Source of the DNA: Phycisphaeraceae bacterium | Lineage (GTDB): Bacteria; Planctomycetota; Phycisphaerae; Phycisphaerales; Zrk34 | Length of the DNA: 64,000 nt | Direction of reading: 5' to 3' | Assembly (NCBI GenBank): GCA_028282805.1 | Contig: JANQHD010000024.1 | Span: forward strand, 62,001-126,000 | Part shown: positions 46,581-56,201 of the stretch, in pieces | How positions within the stretch are numbered: the first letter of the stretch is position 1 | Layout of the letters: each line of letters starts with the position of its first letter | Notes under the pieces: generated by a model | The model's database searches: none | Told to the model about the DNA's origin: nothing | The model's input: only the letters and a program-made list of their open reading frames with translations | Position numbers and translations under genes: made by a program

Positions 46581-47132
46581 ATGAGCAGTGATACCACACC
46601 AAAACCCGTAACCATCGCGACCGTCTGGCTCGACGGGTGCTCCGGCTGCCACATGTCGTTCCTCGACATGGACGAGCGCCTCATCGAGATCGCCCCGCTG
46701 ATCCAGATCGTGCACTCGCCGGTCGTCGACACCAAGCAGATCCCCCCCGGCACCGACGTGGGCATCATCGAGGGCGCGATCAGCAACGAGGACGACGAGG
46801 CCAAGGCGAAGAAGATGCGCGCCGCGTGCAACTTCATCGTCTCGCTCGGCGACTGCGCCGTGACCGCCAACGTCCCGTCGATGCGCAACGTGTTCGACAA
46901 ACAGGAGTGCTTCGACCGCGCCTACCACGAGAACGCCGACCTGCAGCCCGCCAACCCCGATGTGGTCGTCCCGCCGCTGCTGGACAAGGCCCTGGCCGTG
47001 CACCAGGTGATCGACGTGGACCTGTACGTGCCCGGCTGCCCGCCCCCGGCCGACGCGATCTACTACGTGCTCAGCGAACTGTTGGCCGGTCGCCAGCCCG
47101 ACCCGCTGCAACTGACAAGATTCGGAAAGTAA
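46581..47132 (+). CDS. hoxY: Bidirectional hydrogenase small subunit HoxY
   Basis: 183-residue small subunit carrying the proximal [4Fe-4S] cluster near the NiFe site. Cysteines lie in [23 protein letters not shown] and [15 protein letters not shown]. There is no Tat signal, in line with a cytoplasmic group 3 enzyme. It is tightly spaced between hoxU and hoxH. Confidence 0.96.
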   Translation: MSSDTTPKPVTIATVWLDGCSGCHMSFLDMDERLIEIAPLIQIVHSPVVDTKQIPPGTDVGIIEGAISNEDDEAKAKKMRAACNFIVSLGDCAVTANVPSMRNVFDKQECFDRAYHENADLQPANPDVVVPPLLDKALAVHQVIDVDLYVPGCPPPADAIYYVLSELLAGRQPDPLQLTRFGK

Positions 47133-47136
47133 CGCC

Positions 47137-48561
47137 ATGACCAAGACCATCACCATCGACCCCGTGACGCGCATCGAGGGCCACGCCCGCATCACCCTGC
47201 AGCTCGACAAGAAGGGCCAGGTCGACGATGCGCAGTTCCACGTGACCCAGTTCCGCGGCTTCGAGAAGTTCTGCGAGGGCCGGCCGTTCACCGAGATGCC
47301 CGCGATCACCGCGCGCACCTGCGGCATCTGCCCGGTCAGCCACCTCATGGCCTCCAGCAAGGCGTGCGACGACCTGATGGCCGTCGACATCCCGCCCACC
47401 GCGGACATGCTGCGCCGCCTGATGAACCTCGCGCAGCTTACCCAGTCGCACGCGCTGAGCTTCTTCCACCTCTCCAGCCCCGACATGCTGCTCGGCTGGG
47501 ACAGCGACCCGGCCCAACGCCACATCTTCGGCGTTGCGGCCAAGCACCCCGAGCTCGCCGTCGACGGCGTCAAGCTCCGCAAGATCGGGCAGACCATCAT
47601 CGAGATCCTCGGCGGCAAGAAGGTCCACCCCGCGTGGATGGTCGGCGGCGGCGTCAACGCGCCCCTCACCGAAGAGACCCGCCAGAAGATGCTCGACATG
47701 CTCCCCGAAGCCCTCGACATCGCCCGGCGCACCATCAAGTGGTACAAGCAGACCCTCGGCCAGTTCGGCGAAGAGGTCCGCACCTTCGCCAACTTCCCGT
47801 CGATGTTCATGGGCCTCGTCGATAAGTCCGGCGGCCTCGAGCACTACGACGGCTACCTCCGCGTCACCGACGAGAACGGCAAGACCGTCGAGGACATGAT
47901 CGACCCCAAGCGCTTCCACGAGGTGCTCGGCGAGGCGGTCGAGAAGTTCTCTTACATGAAGTTCCCGTACTACAAGGCGCGGGGCTACCCCGATGGCATG
48001 TACCGCGTCGGCCCGCTGGCCCGGTTGAACATCTCCGACCACGCCGGCACCCCGATCGCCGACCAGGAGCTTGCCGAGTTCAAGGACCTGCACCGCGGGG
48101 CCGTGCTCAGCTCGTTCCAGTACCACTACGCCCGGCTGATCGAGATCATCTTCGCCATCGAGCGCATGAAGCAGCTGCTCGAAGACCCGATGATCCTCGA
48201 CCCCCACGTCCGCGCCCGCGCCCGCGGCAACCGCAACGAGGGCATCGGCGTCGCCGAGGCGCCGCGCGGCACGCTCATCCACCACTACAAGATCAACGAC
48301 GACGGACAGATCACCTGGGCCAACCTCATCATCGCCACCGGCCACAACAACCTGGCGATGAACCGGGGCGTCAAGCAGGTGGCCCAGCACTTCGTTGACG
48401 GCACCAAGCTCCAAGAAGGCATGCTCAACCGCGTCGAGGCGGTCATCCGCTGCTTCGACCCGTGCCTGAGCTGCGCCACCCACGCCATGGGCCAGATGCC
48501 GCTGCACGTGCAGCTGGTCGACCCCACCGGCAACGTGGTCGACGAGGTGCTACGCGACTGA
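47137..48561 (+). CDS. hoxH: Bidirectional [NiFe]-hydrogenase large subunit HoxH
   Basis: Holds the NiFe active site that interconverts H2 with protons and electrons. The 474-residue precursor has the L1 motif [10 protein letters not shown] (Cys62, Cys65) and the L2 motif DPCLSCATH (Cys443, Cys446), followed by a 25-residue C-terminal peptide that the maturation protease should remove after His449. The HoxEFUYH set points to the NAD-linked group 3d. A family A palindrome follows its stop. Confidence 0.97.
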   Translation: MTKTITIDPVTRIEGHARITLQLDKKGQVDDAQFHVTQFRGFEKFCEGRPFTEMPAITARTCGICPVSHLMASSKACDDLMAVDIPPTADMLRRLMNLAQLTQSHALSFFHLSSPDMLLGWDSDPAQRHIFGVAAKHPELAVDGVKLRKIGQTIIEILGGKKVHPAWMVGGGVNAPLTEETRQKMLDMLPEALDIARRTIKWYKQTLGQFGEEVRTFANFPSMFMGLVDKSGGLEHYDGYLRVTDENGKTVEDMIDPKRFHEVLGEAVEKFSYMKFPYYKARGYPDGMYRVGPLARLNISDHAGTPIADQELAEFKDLHRGAVLSSFQYHYARLIEIIFAIERMKQLLEDPMILDPHVRARARGNRNEGIGVAEAPRGTLIHHYKINDDGQITWANLIIATGHNNLAMNRGVKQVAQHFVDGTKLQEGMLNRVEAVIRCFDPCLSCATHAMGQMPLHVQLVDPTGNVVDEVLRD

Positions 48562-48566
48562 TTTCC

Positions 48567-48595
48567 CGTTAGCCCCGGGTTCCACCCGGGGGGAT
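48567..48595 (+). repeat. Family A palindrome, copy 4 (after hoxH)
   Basis: GTTAGCCCCGGGTTC, then CACCCGGGGGGATC. It is 7 bases after the hoxH stop, before the protease gene. Confidence 0.85.
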
Positions 48596-48605
48596 CGAGT
48601 GACCC

Positions 48606-49085
48606 ATGACCCCAAGCGTGCTCATCATCGGATACGGCAGCGACCTGCGGGGCGACGATGCGCTCGGCCAGCGGGCCGCAGAGATGCTGCTCGAGCGTTA
48701 CGGCGAGGTCGCCAACGTCACCGTGCTGCAACGCGCCAGCCTCACCCCCGAGCTGGCGCACGACGTGTCGCTGGCCGACGTGGTGGTGTTCGTCGACTGC
48801 GACGCCGACGCCGAGCCCGCCGTGATCACGCGCCACGACACCGTGCCCATCGACGACGCGTCCGCGGCGATGGTGCACTTCCTCGACCCGCCGGCGCTGC
48901 TCGGCTGGTCGAAGCTGCTGTACGGCAGCGAGGCGCGTGGCGTCATGTTCACCATGGGCGGCGTCACCTTCGAGTGCGCCGATGAGCTGTCGACGCCGGT
49001 CGAGTCGGCGATGCCCGAGCTGATCGACAGAGTGAGCGCCGAGGTCGACGCGGCGTTGGGCGACCGGGAGGTGGTCGATGCATGA
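48606..49085 (+). CDS. hoxW: Hydrogenase maturation protease (HoxW/HyaD family)
   Basis: 159-residue endopeptidase that trims the C-terminal peptide of HoxH once nickel is in place. The N-terminal IIGYGSDLRGDDALGQRA is the family signature, with an Asp as likely nickel ligand where Glu is common. A central VFVDCDAD and HFLDPPALL (His ligand) follow. It overlaps hypA by 8 bases. The position directly after hoxH supports this specificity. Confidence 0.93.
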   Translation: MTPSVLIIGYGSDLRGDDALGQRAAEMLLERYGEVANVTVLQRASLTPELAHDVSLADVVVFVDCDADAEPAVITRHDTVPIDDASAAMVHFLDPPALLGWSKLLYGSEARGVMFTMGGVTFECADELSTPVESAMPELIDRVSAEVDAALGDREVVDA

Positions 49086-49440
49086 GTTCTCGATTGCCGA
49101 AGCGCTGCTTAGCCAGGTCGAGGCGCACACCCCGGCCGGTTGCGTGGTGCGCTCGGTGGTCGTGCGCGTCGGCCCGTTGCAGATGATCGAACAAGACGCC
49201 ATGGCGATGGCCTGGAACGCCATCACCAGCGGCACGCGGCACGACGGGGCGGAGCTGGAGTTGGACGTGCGGCCGCCGCACCGTGTGTGCCCCGATTGCG
49301 GGCGCGACTGGACCGGCGGCGAAACGATCGAGCCGTGCACGTGCGGCTGTGTGCGGCCGAAATGGATCGACGGCGACGAGCTGACGCTGATGTCGATGCG
49401 GGTCGACGAGCCACAAACCACCGACGCCACGGCGGGCTGA
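49078..49440 (+). CDS. hypA: Hydrogenase nickel metallochaperone HypA
   Basis: 120-residue nickel carrier. The N-terminal MHEFSIAEALL holds the nickel ligand His2. The zinc site is CPDCGRDWTGG with the second pair in CTCGC. It works with HypB to insert nickel into HoxH. It overlaps the protease gene and is followed by hypB after 16 bases. Confidence 0.96.
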   Translation: MHEFSIAEALLSQVEAHTPAGCVVRSVVVRVGPLQMIEQDAMAMAWNAITSGTRHDGAELELDVRPPHRVCPDCGRDWTGGETIEPCTCGCVRPKWIDGDELTLMSMRVDEPQTTDATAG

Positions 49441-49456
49441 GCGAAGGAGCAGAGCC

Positions 49457-50116
49457 ATGGAAGTCAAAGTTGTCGAGAACGTGCTGAAACTCAACGACCA
49501 GATCGCCGCGCGCAACCGGCAGGCGTTTCGCGACGCAAACCTGTTCGTGATCGACTTGATCGGCGCGCCCGGCTGCGGCAAGACCGCGCTGCTCGAGCAG
49601 ACCGTGCGGCGTTTTGACGGCGAGCTGGCCATCGGCATCGTGGTGGGGGACTTGGCGACGACGCGCGACGCGGAGCGTTTGCTCAATGCCGGAGCGACGG
49701 CCGTGCAGATCAACACCGGCCGTGGTTGTCACCTCGACGCCAACCAGGTGCAGCAGGCGGTAGCGCAGCTCGACCTCGGGTCGCTCGACGTTCTGGTCAT
49801 CGAGAACGTCGGCAACCTGATCTGCCCGGTCGGCTTCGACCTCGGGCAGGACGTGAAGGTCGGCATGTTCTCGGTGAGCGAGGGCGACGACAAGGCCGCC
49901 AAGCACCCGCACCTGGTGCACGCCGCGTCGTTGCTGTTGCTGAACAAGGTCGACCTGATCGGCAAGGTGCCGTTCGACCCGGCGGTCTTCCGCGCTGACG
50001 TGGCGCAACTGAACGCCGAGGTGGCGATCGAGGAGATCGCGGTGCTCGAAGACGAAGTCGACGGCTGGCTCGACTGGGTCCGCCGGGGCGTGGCCGCGGT
50101 GCAGCCGACCGCTTAG
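49457..50116 (+). CDS. hypB: Hydrogenase nickel incorporation GTPase HypB
   Basis: 219-residue SIMIBI-class GTPase that powers nickel delivery. The P-loop is GAPGCGKT (36-43). GDLATTRDAERL, NTGRGCHLDANQV (metal-binding Cys/His), IENVGNLICP and LLNKVDLIG follow. No His-rich nickel-storage tail is present. AAGGAG lies 7 bases before the ATG. It ends the hydrogenase operon, convergent with ccoS. Confidence 0.97.
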   Translation: MEVKVVENVLKLNDQIAARNRQAFRDANLFVIDLIGAPGCGKTALLEQTVRRFDGELAIGIVVGDLATTRDAERLLNAGATAVQINTGRGCHLDANQVQQAVAQLDLGSLDVLVIENVGNLICPVGFDLGQDVKVGMFSVSEGDDKAAKHPHLVHAASLLLLNKVDLIGKVPFDPAVFRADVAQLNAEVAIEEIAVLEDEVDGWLDWVRRGVAAVQPTA

Positions 50117-50155
50117 AAGCGAACGGTCGTCCAACCCTTATTCAGCGATCGGGTG

Positions 50156-50317
50156 TTACTTGTCGCTTGGCGGCGGCGGGTCGTCGTCGTGGAGCATGCG
50201 GACGGCGGGGGTGTCGACGTCGTCGTACTGGCCGCGTTTGACCGACCAGACGAAGGCCCCGACCGCGATCGCGGCGAGCAGGATCGCCAAAGGCACCACG
50301 ATGAACAGCACGGACAT
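50156..50317 (-). CDS. ccoS: Cbb3 oxidase maturation protein CcoS
   Basis: 53-residue single-helix membrane protein, MSVLFIVVPLAILLAAIAVG, then AFVWSVKRGQYDDVDTPAVR and an acidic Pro-rich tail. The WSVKRGQYDDVDTP segment matches CcoS, needed to fit cofactors into cbb3 oxidase. ATG at 50317 lies 3 bases after the ccoI stop. It is the last gene of the cco operon. Confidence 0.93.
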   Translation of the reverse strand: MSVLFIVVPLAILLAAIAVGAFVWSVKRGQYDDVDTPAVRMLHDDDPPPPSDK

Positions 50318-50320
50318 GAC

Positions 50321-52774
50321 TTACGCCTCTTTGAACGTGCGCGCGCTCAGCGCGACGAGCACGACGGTAAACGAGCTGATCGGCATCAGCACGGCGGCGG
50401 CCAGCGGCCCGATCACACCCGCCGCGGCCAGCGCGACCGCCAGGGCATTGTAGCCGAGCGACACACCGAGCGCGACGCGGATGGTGGTCAGCGTGCGTCG
50501 AGCGCCGAGGATCAGCTGCACGGCGTGGGTCAAACCGGGCGAGGCGAAGTACACGTCGGCGGCGGCGAGCGCGGCCTCGGCGCCGCCGTGCATCGCCAGC
50601 CCCACCGGCGCCGCGGCCAGCGCCGCCGCGTCGTTGACGCCGTCGCCGACCATGGCCACGTGATGCTGCGCCGACAGGTCGTTGATCATGTCGAGCTTGG
50701 CCTGCGGGCTCATGCCGCCGTGGGCATTGTCGGGGGCGATGTCGAGTTGTCGGGCGATGTGTTGCACGATGCCGGGGTGATCGCCGGAAGCGATGACGAT
50801 GCGCCAGCCGAGGCTACGCAGCCGGTCGATGGCTTGCGGGGTGTCGTCGCGCAGCGCATCGCCGATGGCGGCGACGGCGGCGACCTTGCCGTCGGCGGCG
50901 ACGAGCACGGGTGTGGCCGCGGCGTCGAGCGCGGCGTCGACGGCCGATTGCATGGCGGCGTCGATGGTGTGGCCGCGTTCTTTGATGAAGCCGACCGAGC
51001 CGATGGTGAGCGTGCGGCCCTGGCACGTGCCTTCGATGCCGTTGGCCTTGCGGTCGGTGACCTCGGCGTCGCGCGGTTGGTTGTCGCCGCCCGCCTCGGT
51101 CAGCGCCACGGCGGTCGGGTGGTCGCAAAGGCTTTCGATCGCGGCGACGAGAGGTTTGAGTTCGTCGTCGCCGTGCCATGCGTTGAGGCGCAGCCGGCCT
51201 TGGGTGAGCGTGCCGGTTTTGTCGATGACGATGACACCGGACCGGCCGAGAGCCTCGATGGCGTGGCCGGACTTGATGAGGATGTGCTGCTTGGCGGCGC
51301 GGCCGATGGCCACGGCGAGCGCCAGCGGCGTGGCGAGGCCCAGCGCGCACGGGCAGGCCACGATCAGCAGCGCTACCGCGTGGGTGATGGCGCCCGCGCC
51401 CTGCGTCGGCCACCAGGCGATGGTGGTCAGCAGCGCGATCGTGCTGACGACGATCACGAACCAGCCGGAGATGCGGTCGGCGAACTGCACGATGCGGGGC
51501 TTGCTGTGTGCGGCTTGCGTGACCAGTTCGATCAGCTTGCCGAGCCGTGTTTCGTCACCGGCGGTTTCGACGCGCACGCGGATCGGGGCGAGGGTGTTGA
51601 CGGCGCCGGCGCTGACGGCGTCGCCCACTTCGATGGGCACGGGGTTCGACTCGCCGGTGAGCAGGGCGGCGTCGATGGCGCTGGAGCCTTGCACGACGAT
51701 GCCGTCGACCGGCACCGAGGCGTTGGTGGGCACTTCGACGAAATCGGCGGCGCGCAGTGCGTCGATCGGCACCTCGCGCACGGCGTCACCCTCGATGCGC
51801 AGCGCGCTGCGCGGCGACAGGGCAAAGAGCGACGAGAGCCGGTCGTCGGCTCGCCGCTGTTGCTGGTATTGCAGATACCGTCCGACCAGCAGCAGGAACA
51901 CCAGCACCGCGAGCGAATCGAAGTACACGTCGCCGGCGCCGGCGAAGGTGTGGTAGGTGCCGGCGAGCCCGCCGACGCCGATGCCCAGCGCGATGGGCAG
52001 GTCCATGTGCGGCACGCGCGCCCGAAGCGCCGCGAACGCGCCGCGGAAGAACACCATGCCCGGCCAGAGCAGCGCGACCCAACCGATGGCCATGCTCGTG
52101 TAACGCAACAGGTTGCGGTAGACGTCGGCCATGCCCTGCGCATCGCCGGCGTACATGGCGATGGCGGCGAGCATGGCGTTGCCCGCGCACGCACCGGCGA
52201 TGGCGATGCGGATCAGGTGGCTGCGGTTCTCGTGGCGGCGCAGCGCGGCGGCGTTGGTGTCGTGCAGCGGGTGGGTGGGGTAGCCGAGCGAATCGAGCCG
52301 GCGGGCGATGGCGGACAGCTGCACCTGCGCCGGGTGCCACACGATGCGCGCGGTCTGTCGGCGGAGGTTCAGGCGCGCCTCGATCACGCCCGGTTGGATG
52401 CTCGGCAGCCGTTCGACCAGCCAAACGCAAGCGGCGCAGTGCACGCCTTCGAGGTAGAACTCGGCGGACAGCAAGCCTGTGGCGTTTTGTGTGGCGTGGC
52501 GTTCGAGGAACGACGGGTCGTCAAACTCGGCGTAGGTGCGGTCGGTGGTGCGCGCTTTTTGGCGTTCCCACGGCGCGTCGTCGCGCGTGGCGTAGAAGCT
52601 GTCGAGGCCGCACGCCTGGATCATGTCGTACACGGTGCGGCAGGCGTTGCAGCAGAACTGATGGTCGGCGTTGGGTTCGAAAAGGCCCAGCGGCACGGGA
52701 AGCCCGCAGTGGTCGCACGCGACAGCGATGTTGCGTGTGTGGGGCGCAGGCGGGCTTATGAGGTCACTCGGCAT
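50321..52774 (-). CDS. ccoI: Copper-exporting P1B-type ATPase for cbb3 assembly (CcoI)
   Basis: 817-residue copper ATPase that feeds copper to CcoN. The N-terminal cysteine-rich part (CDHCGLP, CCNACRTVYDMI) is typical of FixI/CcoI. It is followed by a heavy-metal domain with CAAC, eight membrane helices, the CPC motif in VACPCALGLATP, phosphorylation site DKTGTLT and MVGDGVNDAAAL. The start overlaps the SafE-type gene by 11 bases. The order ccoG-ccoH-ccoI-ccoS is conserved. Confidence 0.95.
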   Translation of the reverse strand: MPSDLISPPAPHTRNIAVACDHCGLPVPLGLFEPNADHQFCCNACRTVYDMIQACGLDSFYATRDDAPWERQKARTTDRTYAEFDDPSFLERHATQNATGLLSAEFYLEGVHCAACVWLVERLPSIQPGVIEARLNLRRQTARIVWHPAQVQLSAIARRLDSLGYPTHPLHDTNAAALRRHENRSHLIRIAIAGACAGNAMLAAIAMYAGDAQGMADVYRNLLRYTSMAIGWVALLWPGMVFFRGAFAALRARVPHMDLPIALGIGVGGLAGTYHTFAGAGDVYFDSLAVLVFLLLVGRYLQYQQQRRADDRLSSLFALSPRSALRIEGDAVREVPIDALRAADFVEVPTNASVPVDGIVVQGSSAIDAALLTGESNPVPIEVGDAVSAGAVNTLAPIRVRVETAGDETRLGKLIELVTQAAHSKPRIVQFADRISGWFVIVVSTIALLTTIAWWPTQGAGAITHAVALLIVACPCALGLATPLALAVAIGRAAKQHILIKSGHAIEALGRSGVIVIDKTGTLTQGRLRLNAWHGDDELKPLVAAIESLCDHPTAVALTEAGGDNQPRDAEVTDRKANGIEGTCQGRTLTIGSVGFIKERGHTIDAAMQSAVDAALDAAATPVLVAADGKVAAVAAIGDALRDDTPQAIDRLRSLGWRIVIASGDHPGIVQHIARQLDIAPDNAHGGMSPQAKLDMINDLSAQHHVAMVGDGVNDAAALAAAPVGLAMHGGAEAALAAADVYFASPGLTHAVQLILGARRTLTTIRVALGVSLGYNALAVALAAAGVIGPLAAAVLMPISSFTVVLVALSARTFKEA

Positions 52775-53534
52775 CGGGCGGGCAGCAGGGCGGCGTGTCG
52801 GGGATCAAGTCGATCGGCGAGTTTACCGCGCCTTGCGTTTGAACGGGCGGCTGTTGTGCCATGGCGGGCATTTCGAGGCGGTTGAAGATGGTGAACAGGC
52901 CGACGACGACGATCGCGATCGACATGATCATCGCGAGCCTCGGCTTGAGGATGCCGGTCAGCGACGCGACGCCCGCGCCGAGGCCGGCGAGGATCGGCAC
53001 GGTGCCCGCCCAGAACACGGCCATCGTCAGTGCGCCGTACAGCGGGTCGGCGGTGCCCGCGGCCACGGCGGCGAACGCCCACAACCAGCCGCACGGCAGC
53101 AGCGTGGTGAGCAGGCCGATGGTCAGCGCACGCTGCAACGGCGGTAGGCACATCGCCAGTTTCATTGCGCCGTTGACCGCGTTCTGTAAGAACTTGGGCA
53201 GTCTGGTCGCGGCGATCTTGTAACCCATCGCTCGCGCAAGACCGACCAGGCCGAATATGACGATGAACAGGCCCGCGAGGATCGTTGCGCCGCGTTGCAG
53301 GCCCACCAGCGACCCGCCGAAGTCGACCACCGCGCCGACGCCGCCGCAGATCGCGCCGAGCAGCGCGTAGGTCACGAGCCGGCCGAACTGGTAAGCGGCG
53401 TTGAGTCGCCAGCGGCGTTTGAGGCTCGGGTTGCCCGAGCCGACGGCGAACGCAACGAACGCCCCACACATGCCCGCGCAGTGCATCGAGCCGATCAGGG
53501 AAGCAACGAACACCGCTGTGAACAGGCCGGTCAT
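52764..53534 (-). CDS. SafE/TauE-type membrane protein within the cco operon
   Basis: 256-residue protein with six or more membrane helices. The motif SLIGSMHCAGMCGAFV near residue 12 and LLPCGWLWAF near 145 mark the DsbD-like SafE group often found next to ccoI. In other organisms such proteins are linked to copper supply or thiol redox for cbb3 assembly. A C-terminal tail with CCPP could bind metal. It overlaps ccoH by 4 bases and ccoI by 11, so it is part of the operon. Confidence 0.88.
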   Translation of the reverse strand: MTGLFTAVFVASLIGSMHCAGMCGAFVAFAVGSGNPSLKRRWRLNAAYQFGRLVTYALLGAICGGVGAVVDFGGSLVGLQRGATILAGLFIVIFGLVGLARAMGYKIAATRLPKFLQNAVNGAMKLAMCLPPLQRALTIGLLTTLLPCGWLWAFAAVAAGTADPLYGALTMAVFWAGTVPILAGLGAGVASLTGILKPRLAMIMSIAIVVVGLFTIFNRLEMPAMAQQPPVQTQGAVNSPIDLIPDTPPCCPPDAE

Positions 53535-54061
53535 GGCGTGAACCTGGGGCGGAAGACGCCGACGTATTTTTGGATTTCGGTGATGAACCGGTCATCGCCG
53601 CGTTGTGCGTTCAGTTCGATGCGCCACCAGCCATCGCGTTGCATCGGTGCGGTGGCGCGGTATTCGCCGGGGGCGGTGTGATCGAAGGTCAGGGGCATCC
53701 GGTTGGCGGCGCGCGCCTGGTGAAACACGATGGCTTCGACCGCCAACTCGTCGAGCGGCGCGCCGTGGCGGTCGGTGAGCGTGACCGACAGGGGGCGGTG
53801 CCCGTTGGCGTCGAGCTCCCCGATGTTCAAAGCGCACGCCCAGCCCAGCGCGTCGGACGCACGCTGCGCCGCGACGTGCTGGTCCCACGCCAGGCCTTGC
53901 TGATAAGCATCGGGCTCGACGGCGAACGACGGGTCGTTCGTGGCGTAGTAGAACGTCACGGCGCAGAACGCCGCGTTGCCCAGCAGCAGGCCGACGATCA
54001 TGATCGGCCAGCGCAGCCCACCGCGGGGTGGTGTGGCGTTGTCGGTGGCGGTTGCGTTCAT
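53531..54061 (-). CDS. ccoH: Cbb3 oxidase assembly protein CcoH (FixH)
   Basis: 176-residue protein with one N-terminal membrane helix (LRWPIMIVGLLLGNAAFCAV) and a periplasmic domain containing YYATNDPSFAVEPDAYQQGLAW, typical of FixH, which helps copper loading and assembly. The C-terminal DGWWRIEL segment is a beta-strand of the Ig-like fold. It overlaps both neighbours by ATGA. Confidence 0.92.
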   Translation of the reverse strand: MNATATDNATPPRGGLRWPIMIVGLLLGNAAFCAVTFYYATNDPSFAVEPDAYQQGLAWDQHVAAQRASDALGWACALNIGELDANGHRPLSVTLTDRHGAPLDELAVEAIVFHQARAANRMPLTFDHTAPGEYRATAPMQRDGWWRIELNAQRGDDRFITEIQKYVGVFRPRFTP

Positions 54062-55524
54062 GGCGTCGGCTCCACGCGGTCGGGGCCGACCAGCGGTGTT
54101 CGGATGCGCTTGACCTCGTGCTCGCCGTTGCGGATCGCCAGGTCGACCATCGCCGTGCCATTGACGAACAGCTCGGGCTCGGCGTACACGATCAACCCCA
54201 CGCGGTGTATGCGGCCGGGCTCGACGGTGAGCTGCTTCTCGGTCAGCCGCAGGGTGATGCGCGGCTCGTCGACCACGGCCACGGTGTAGGTCGCGGCCCG
54301 ATCGGTGCGGTTGGTGAGCTTCAGCCGCAAGCGGTTGACGACCTTGCCCTCGCTGATCGTGTGCAGTGCGCCGGCGCTGCGGAGGACGCTGGCGTCGACC
54401 TCGCTCTTGGTCGTCAGCGTGACCAGCAGGGCCGTGAACAGGACCGCCAGCACCGCCGGGTACAGGATCACGCGCGGGCGGAACAGGCGGCGGCGGCCCT
54501 CTTCCACCGCTTCCTGCGAGCTGTAGCGGATCAGCCCGGTGGGCTTGTTGACCTTGGTCATGATCGCGTCGCACGCGTCGATGCACTGGGCGCAGTGGAT
54601 GCACTCGAGCTGAAGGCCGTCGCGGATGTCGATGCCGGTGGGGCAGGTGCTGACGCACATCTCGCAGTCGATGCAGTCGCCGCGCGACTCGCCTTCCTTG
54701 GGTTTGTGCTTGCCGCGCGGTTCGCCGCGCGACTCGTCGTAGGTGACGATCAGCGACTGGCGGTCGAGCAGCACCGATTGCAGCCGGCCGTACGGGCAGG
54801 CCACGATGCACAGCTGCTCGCGGAAGTAAACGAAGTCGAACATCATCAACCCGGTGACGGCCATGACCACGAGGAACGCGACCGGGTGGTCGAGCGGCGA
54901 GCCGAACACCCACTGCCGCAGGTTCGCCACGCCCACGAAGTACGCGAGGAACGTGTGGGCGAGGTAGAACGAGATGAGGAAGTAGACGACGATGCGCGCC
55001 ACCTTGCGCCAGCCGGCGACGGCGCGTTTGGCCGTGCCGCCCCGGCCGGCGGTGCCCTCGAACAGCCGCTCGATCGGGCGGAAGACGTACTCCATGTACA
55101 CCGTCTGCGGGCAGGCCCAGCCGCACCACACGCGGCCGAACAGCGCCGTCAGCAGGAAGATCGAGATCAGCACGCTCAGCGCGAACAGCGCCAGCGGCAG
55201 GGTGTCGGTCGGCAGGAACGTGTAACCGAGGATCGTGAACTCGCGGTTGAGGATGTCCAGCAGGATCGCGGGTTTGCCGTTGATGGGGATGTAGGGCAGC
55301 AGCGTGAACAGCGCGATCAGGAAGTACGCCACGATGCGCCGGCGGTTGAAAAACCGCCCCGGGCTGACGCGCGGCTTGAGCCACCGGCGCGTGCCGTCGG
55401 CCTCCAACGTCGAGAGCACCCGCTCCTCCGGCTGAAGCAGCGTGGACTCGGCGGTGTGTTCGGCTTGCGGCTCGTTGGCCGTGGCGGCCGGCCGTTTCGC
55501 GGGTTGGGTGGGCGTGTGGTTCAT
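54058..55524 (-). CDS. ccoG: Cbb3 assembly iron-sulfur membrane protein CcoG
   Basis: 488-residue protein with membrane helices, two [4Fe-4S] ferredoxin motifs (CIDCEMCVSTCP and CIHCAQCIDAC) and an upstream Cys pair in RVWCGWACPQTVYMEYVF. A C-terminal Ig-like domain follows (about 370-488). CcoG reduces Cu(II) for the oxidase maturation pathway. The N-terminal 60 residues are a non-conserved Ala/Glu-rich extension. Confidence 0.95.
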   Translation of the reverse strand: MNHTPTQPAKRPAATANEPQAEHTAESTLLQPEERVLSTLEADGTRRWLKPRVSPGRFFNRRRIVAYFLIALFTLLPYIPINGKPAILLDILNREFTILGYTFLPTDTLPLALFALSVLISIFLLTALFGRVWCGWACPQTVYMEYVFRPIERLFEGTAGRGGTAKRAVAGWRKVARIVVYFLISFYLAHTFLAYFVGVANLRQWVFGSPLDHPVAFLVVMAVTGLMMFDFVYFREQLCIVACPYGRLQSVLLDRQSLIVTYDESRGEPRGKHKPKEGESRGDCIDCEMCVSTCPTGIDIRDGLQLECIHCAQCIDACDAIMTKVNKPTGLIRYSSQEAVEEGRRRLFRPRVILYPAVLAVLFTALLVTLTTKSEVDASVLRSAGALHTISEGKVVNRLRLKLTNRTDRAATYTVAVVDEPRITLRLTEKQLTVEPGRIHRVGLIVYAEPELFVNGTAMVDLAIRNGEHEVKRIRTPLVGPDRVEPTP

Positions 55525-56195
55525 GTCCCTGATGGGCTTGGCTCAACCGGTTCGGGTGCTTGATCGGCTTTCGGCTCGGGCGGCGCCGGCCAGGCGGGGA
55601 TCTTCTTGCCCGGGTCGGCGGTCCAGCCGACCGTCGGCAGGTTCTGACCGCGCAGCGACGCGACATAGGAGGAAACCAGCACGATCTCGTTGATGTGCAG
55701 CTTGCTTCCGTGCTCCGGCATCTGGTTATTATTCGCACCGTTGGTGACGACTTTCGCGATGTCCTCGATTTTTTTTACGTGGATGTACAGGTCGTCGGTC
55801 AGGTTCGGCCCGGCCACCCCCGCCGCGTCCGCGCCGTGGCAGGAGGCGCACTTGCTGCGGTAGACACTCTTGCCCACGGGCGCCCATTCCGGGTCGTTCA
55901 TGTACAGCAGGATCGTCTCGGCGTCGGGTTTCAGGTCGCCGATCTTGCCGAACCGCTGGGTCAGGCGGAAGGCGGTCTCCGCCTCGAACTGCTCGTGGAT
56001 CGAGGGGCCGACGCCGATGTGGTAGAACAGGATGTACAGCAGGCTGAAGACGACCGTGCCGGCGAACAGCCAGTTCCACCAGCCGGGGATGGGGTTGTCG
56101 TATTCCTTGATGCCGTCGTACTCGTGATCGGTCAGCGGGTCCTCGAGCGGCGTCTGGTCGTGGGGCGGTTCGTGTTCGGGCGGGGTGTGGGTCAT
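55521..56195 (-). CDS. ccoP: Cbb3 oxidase subunit CcoP, single-heme form
   Basis: 224-residue membrane-anchored cytochrome c. The N-terminal part has the CcoP signature YDGIKEYDNPIPGWWNWLF and one membrane helix. Only one heme motif, CASCH in SKCASCHGADAAGVAGPNL, is present, with Met ligand likely in QMPEHG. Most CcoP proteins have two hemes, so this is a shortened, monoheme type. The C-terminal tail is Pro/Glu-rich. It overlaps ccoG by 4 bases. Confidence 0.93.
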   Translation of the reverse strand: MTHTPPEHEPPHDQTPLEDPLTDHEYDGIKEYDNPIPGWWNWLFAGTVVFSLLYILFYHIGVGPSIHEQFEAETAFRLTQRFGKIGDLKPDAETILLYMNDPEWAPVGKSVYRSKCASCHGADAAGVAGPNLTDDLYIHVKKIEDIAKVVTNGANNNQMPEHGSKLHINEIVLVSSYVASLRGQNLPTVGWTADPGKKIPAWPAPPEPKADQAPEPVEPSPSGT

Positions 56196-56201
56196 GGCCC
56201 G

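Noticed and set aside
50153-52885. Plus-strand open frame of 910 codons
   Set aside because: Shadow of ccoI and ccoS, which carry P-type ATPase motifs and a fitting small membrane protein.
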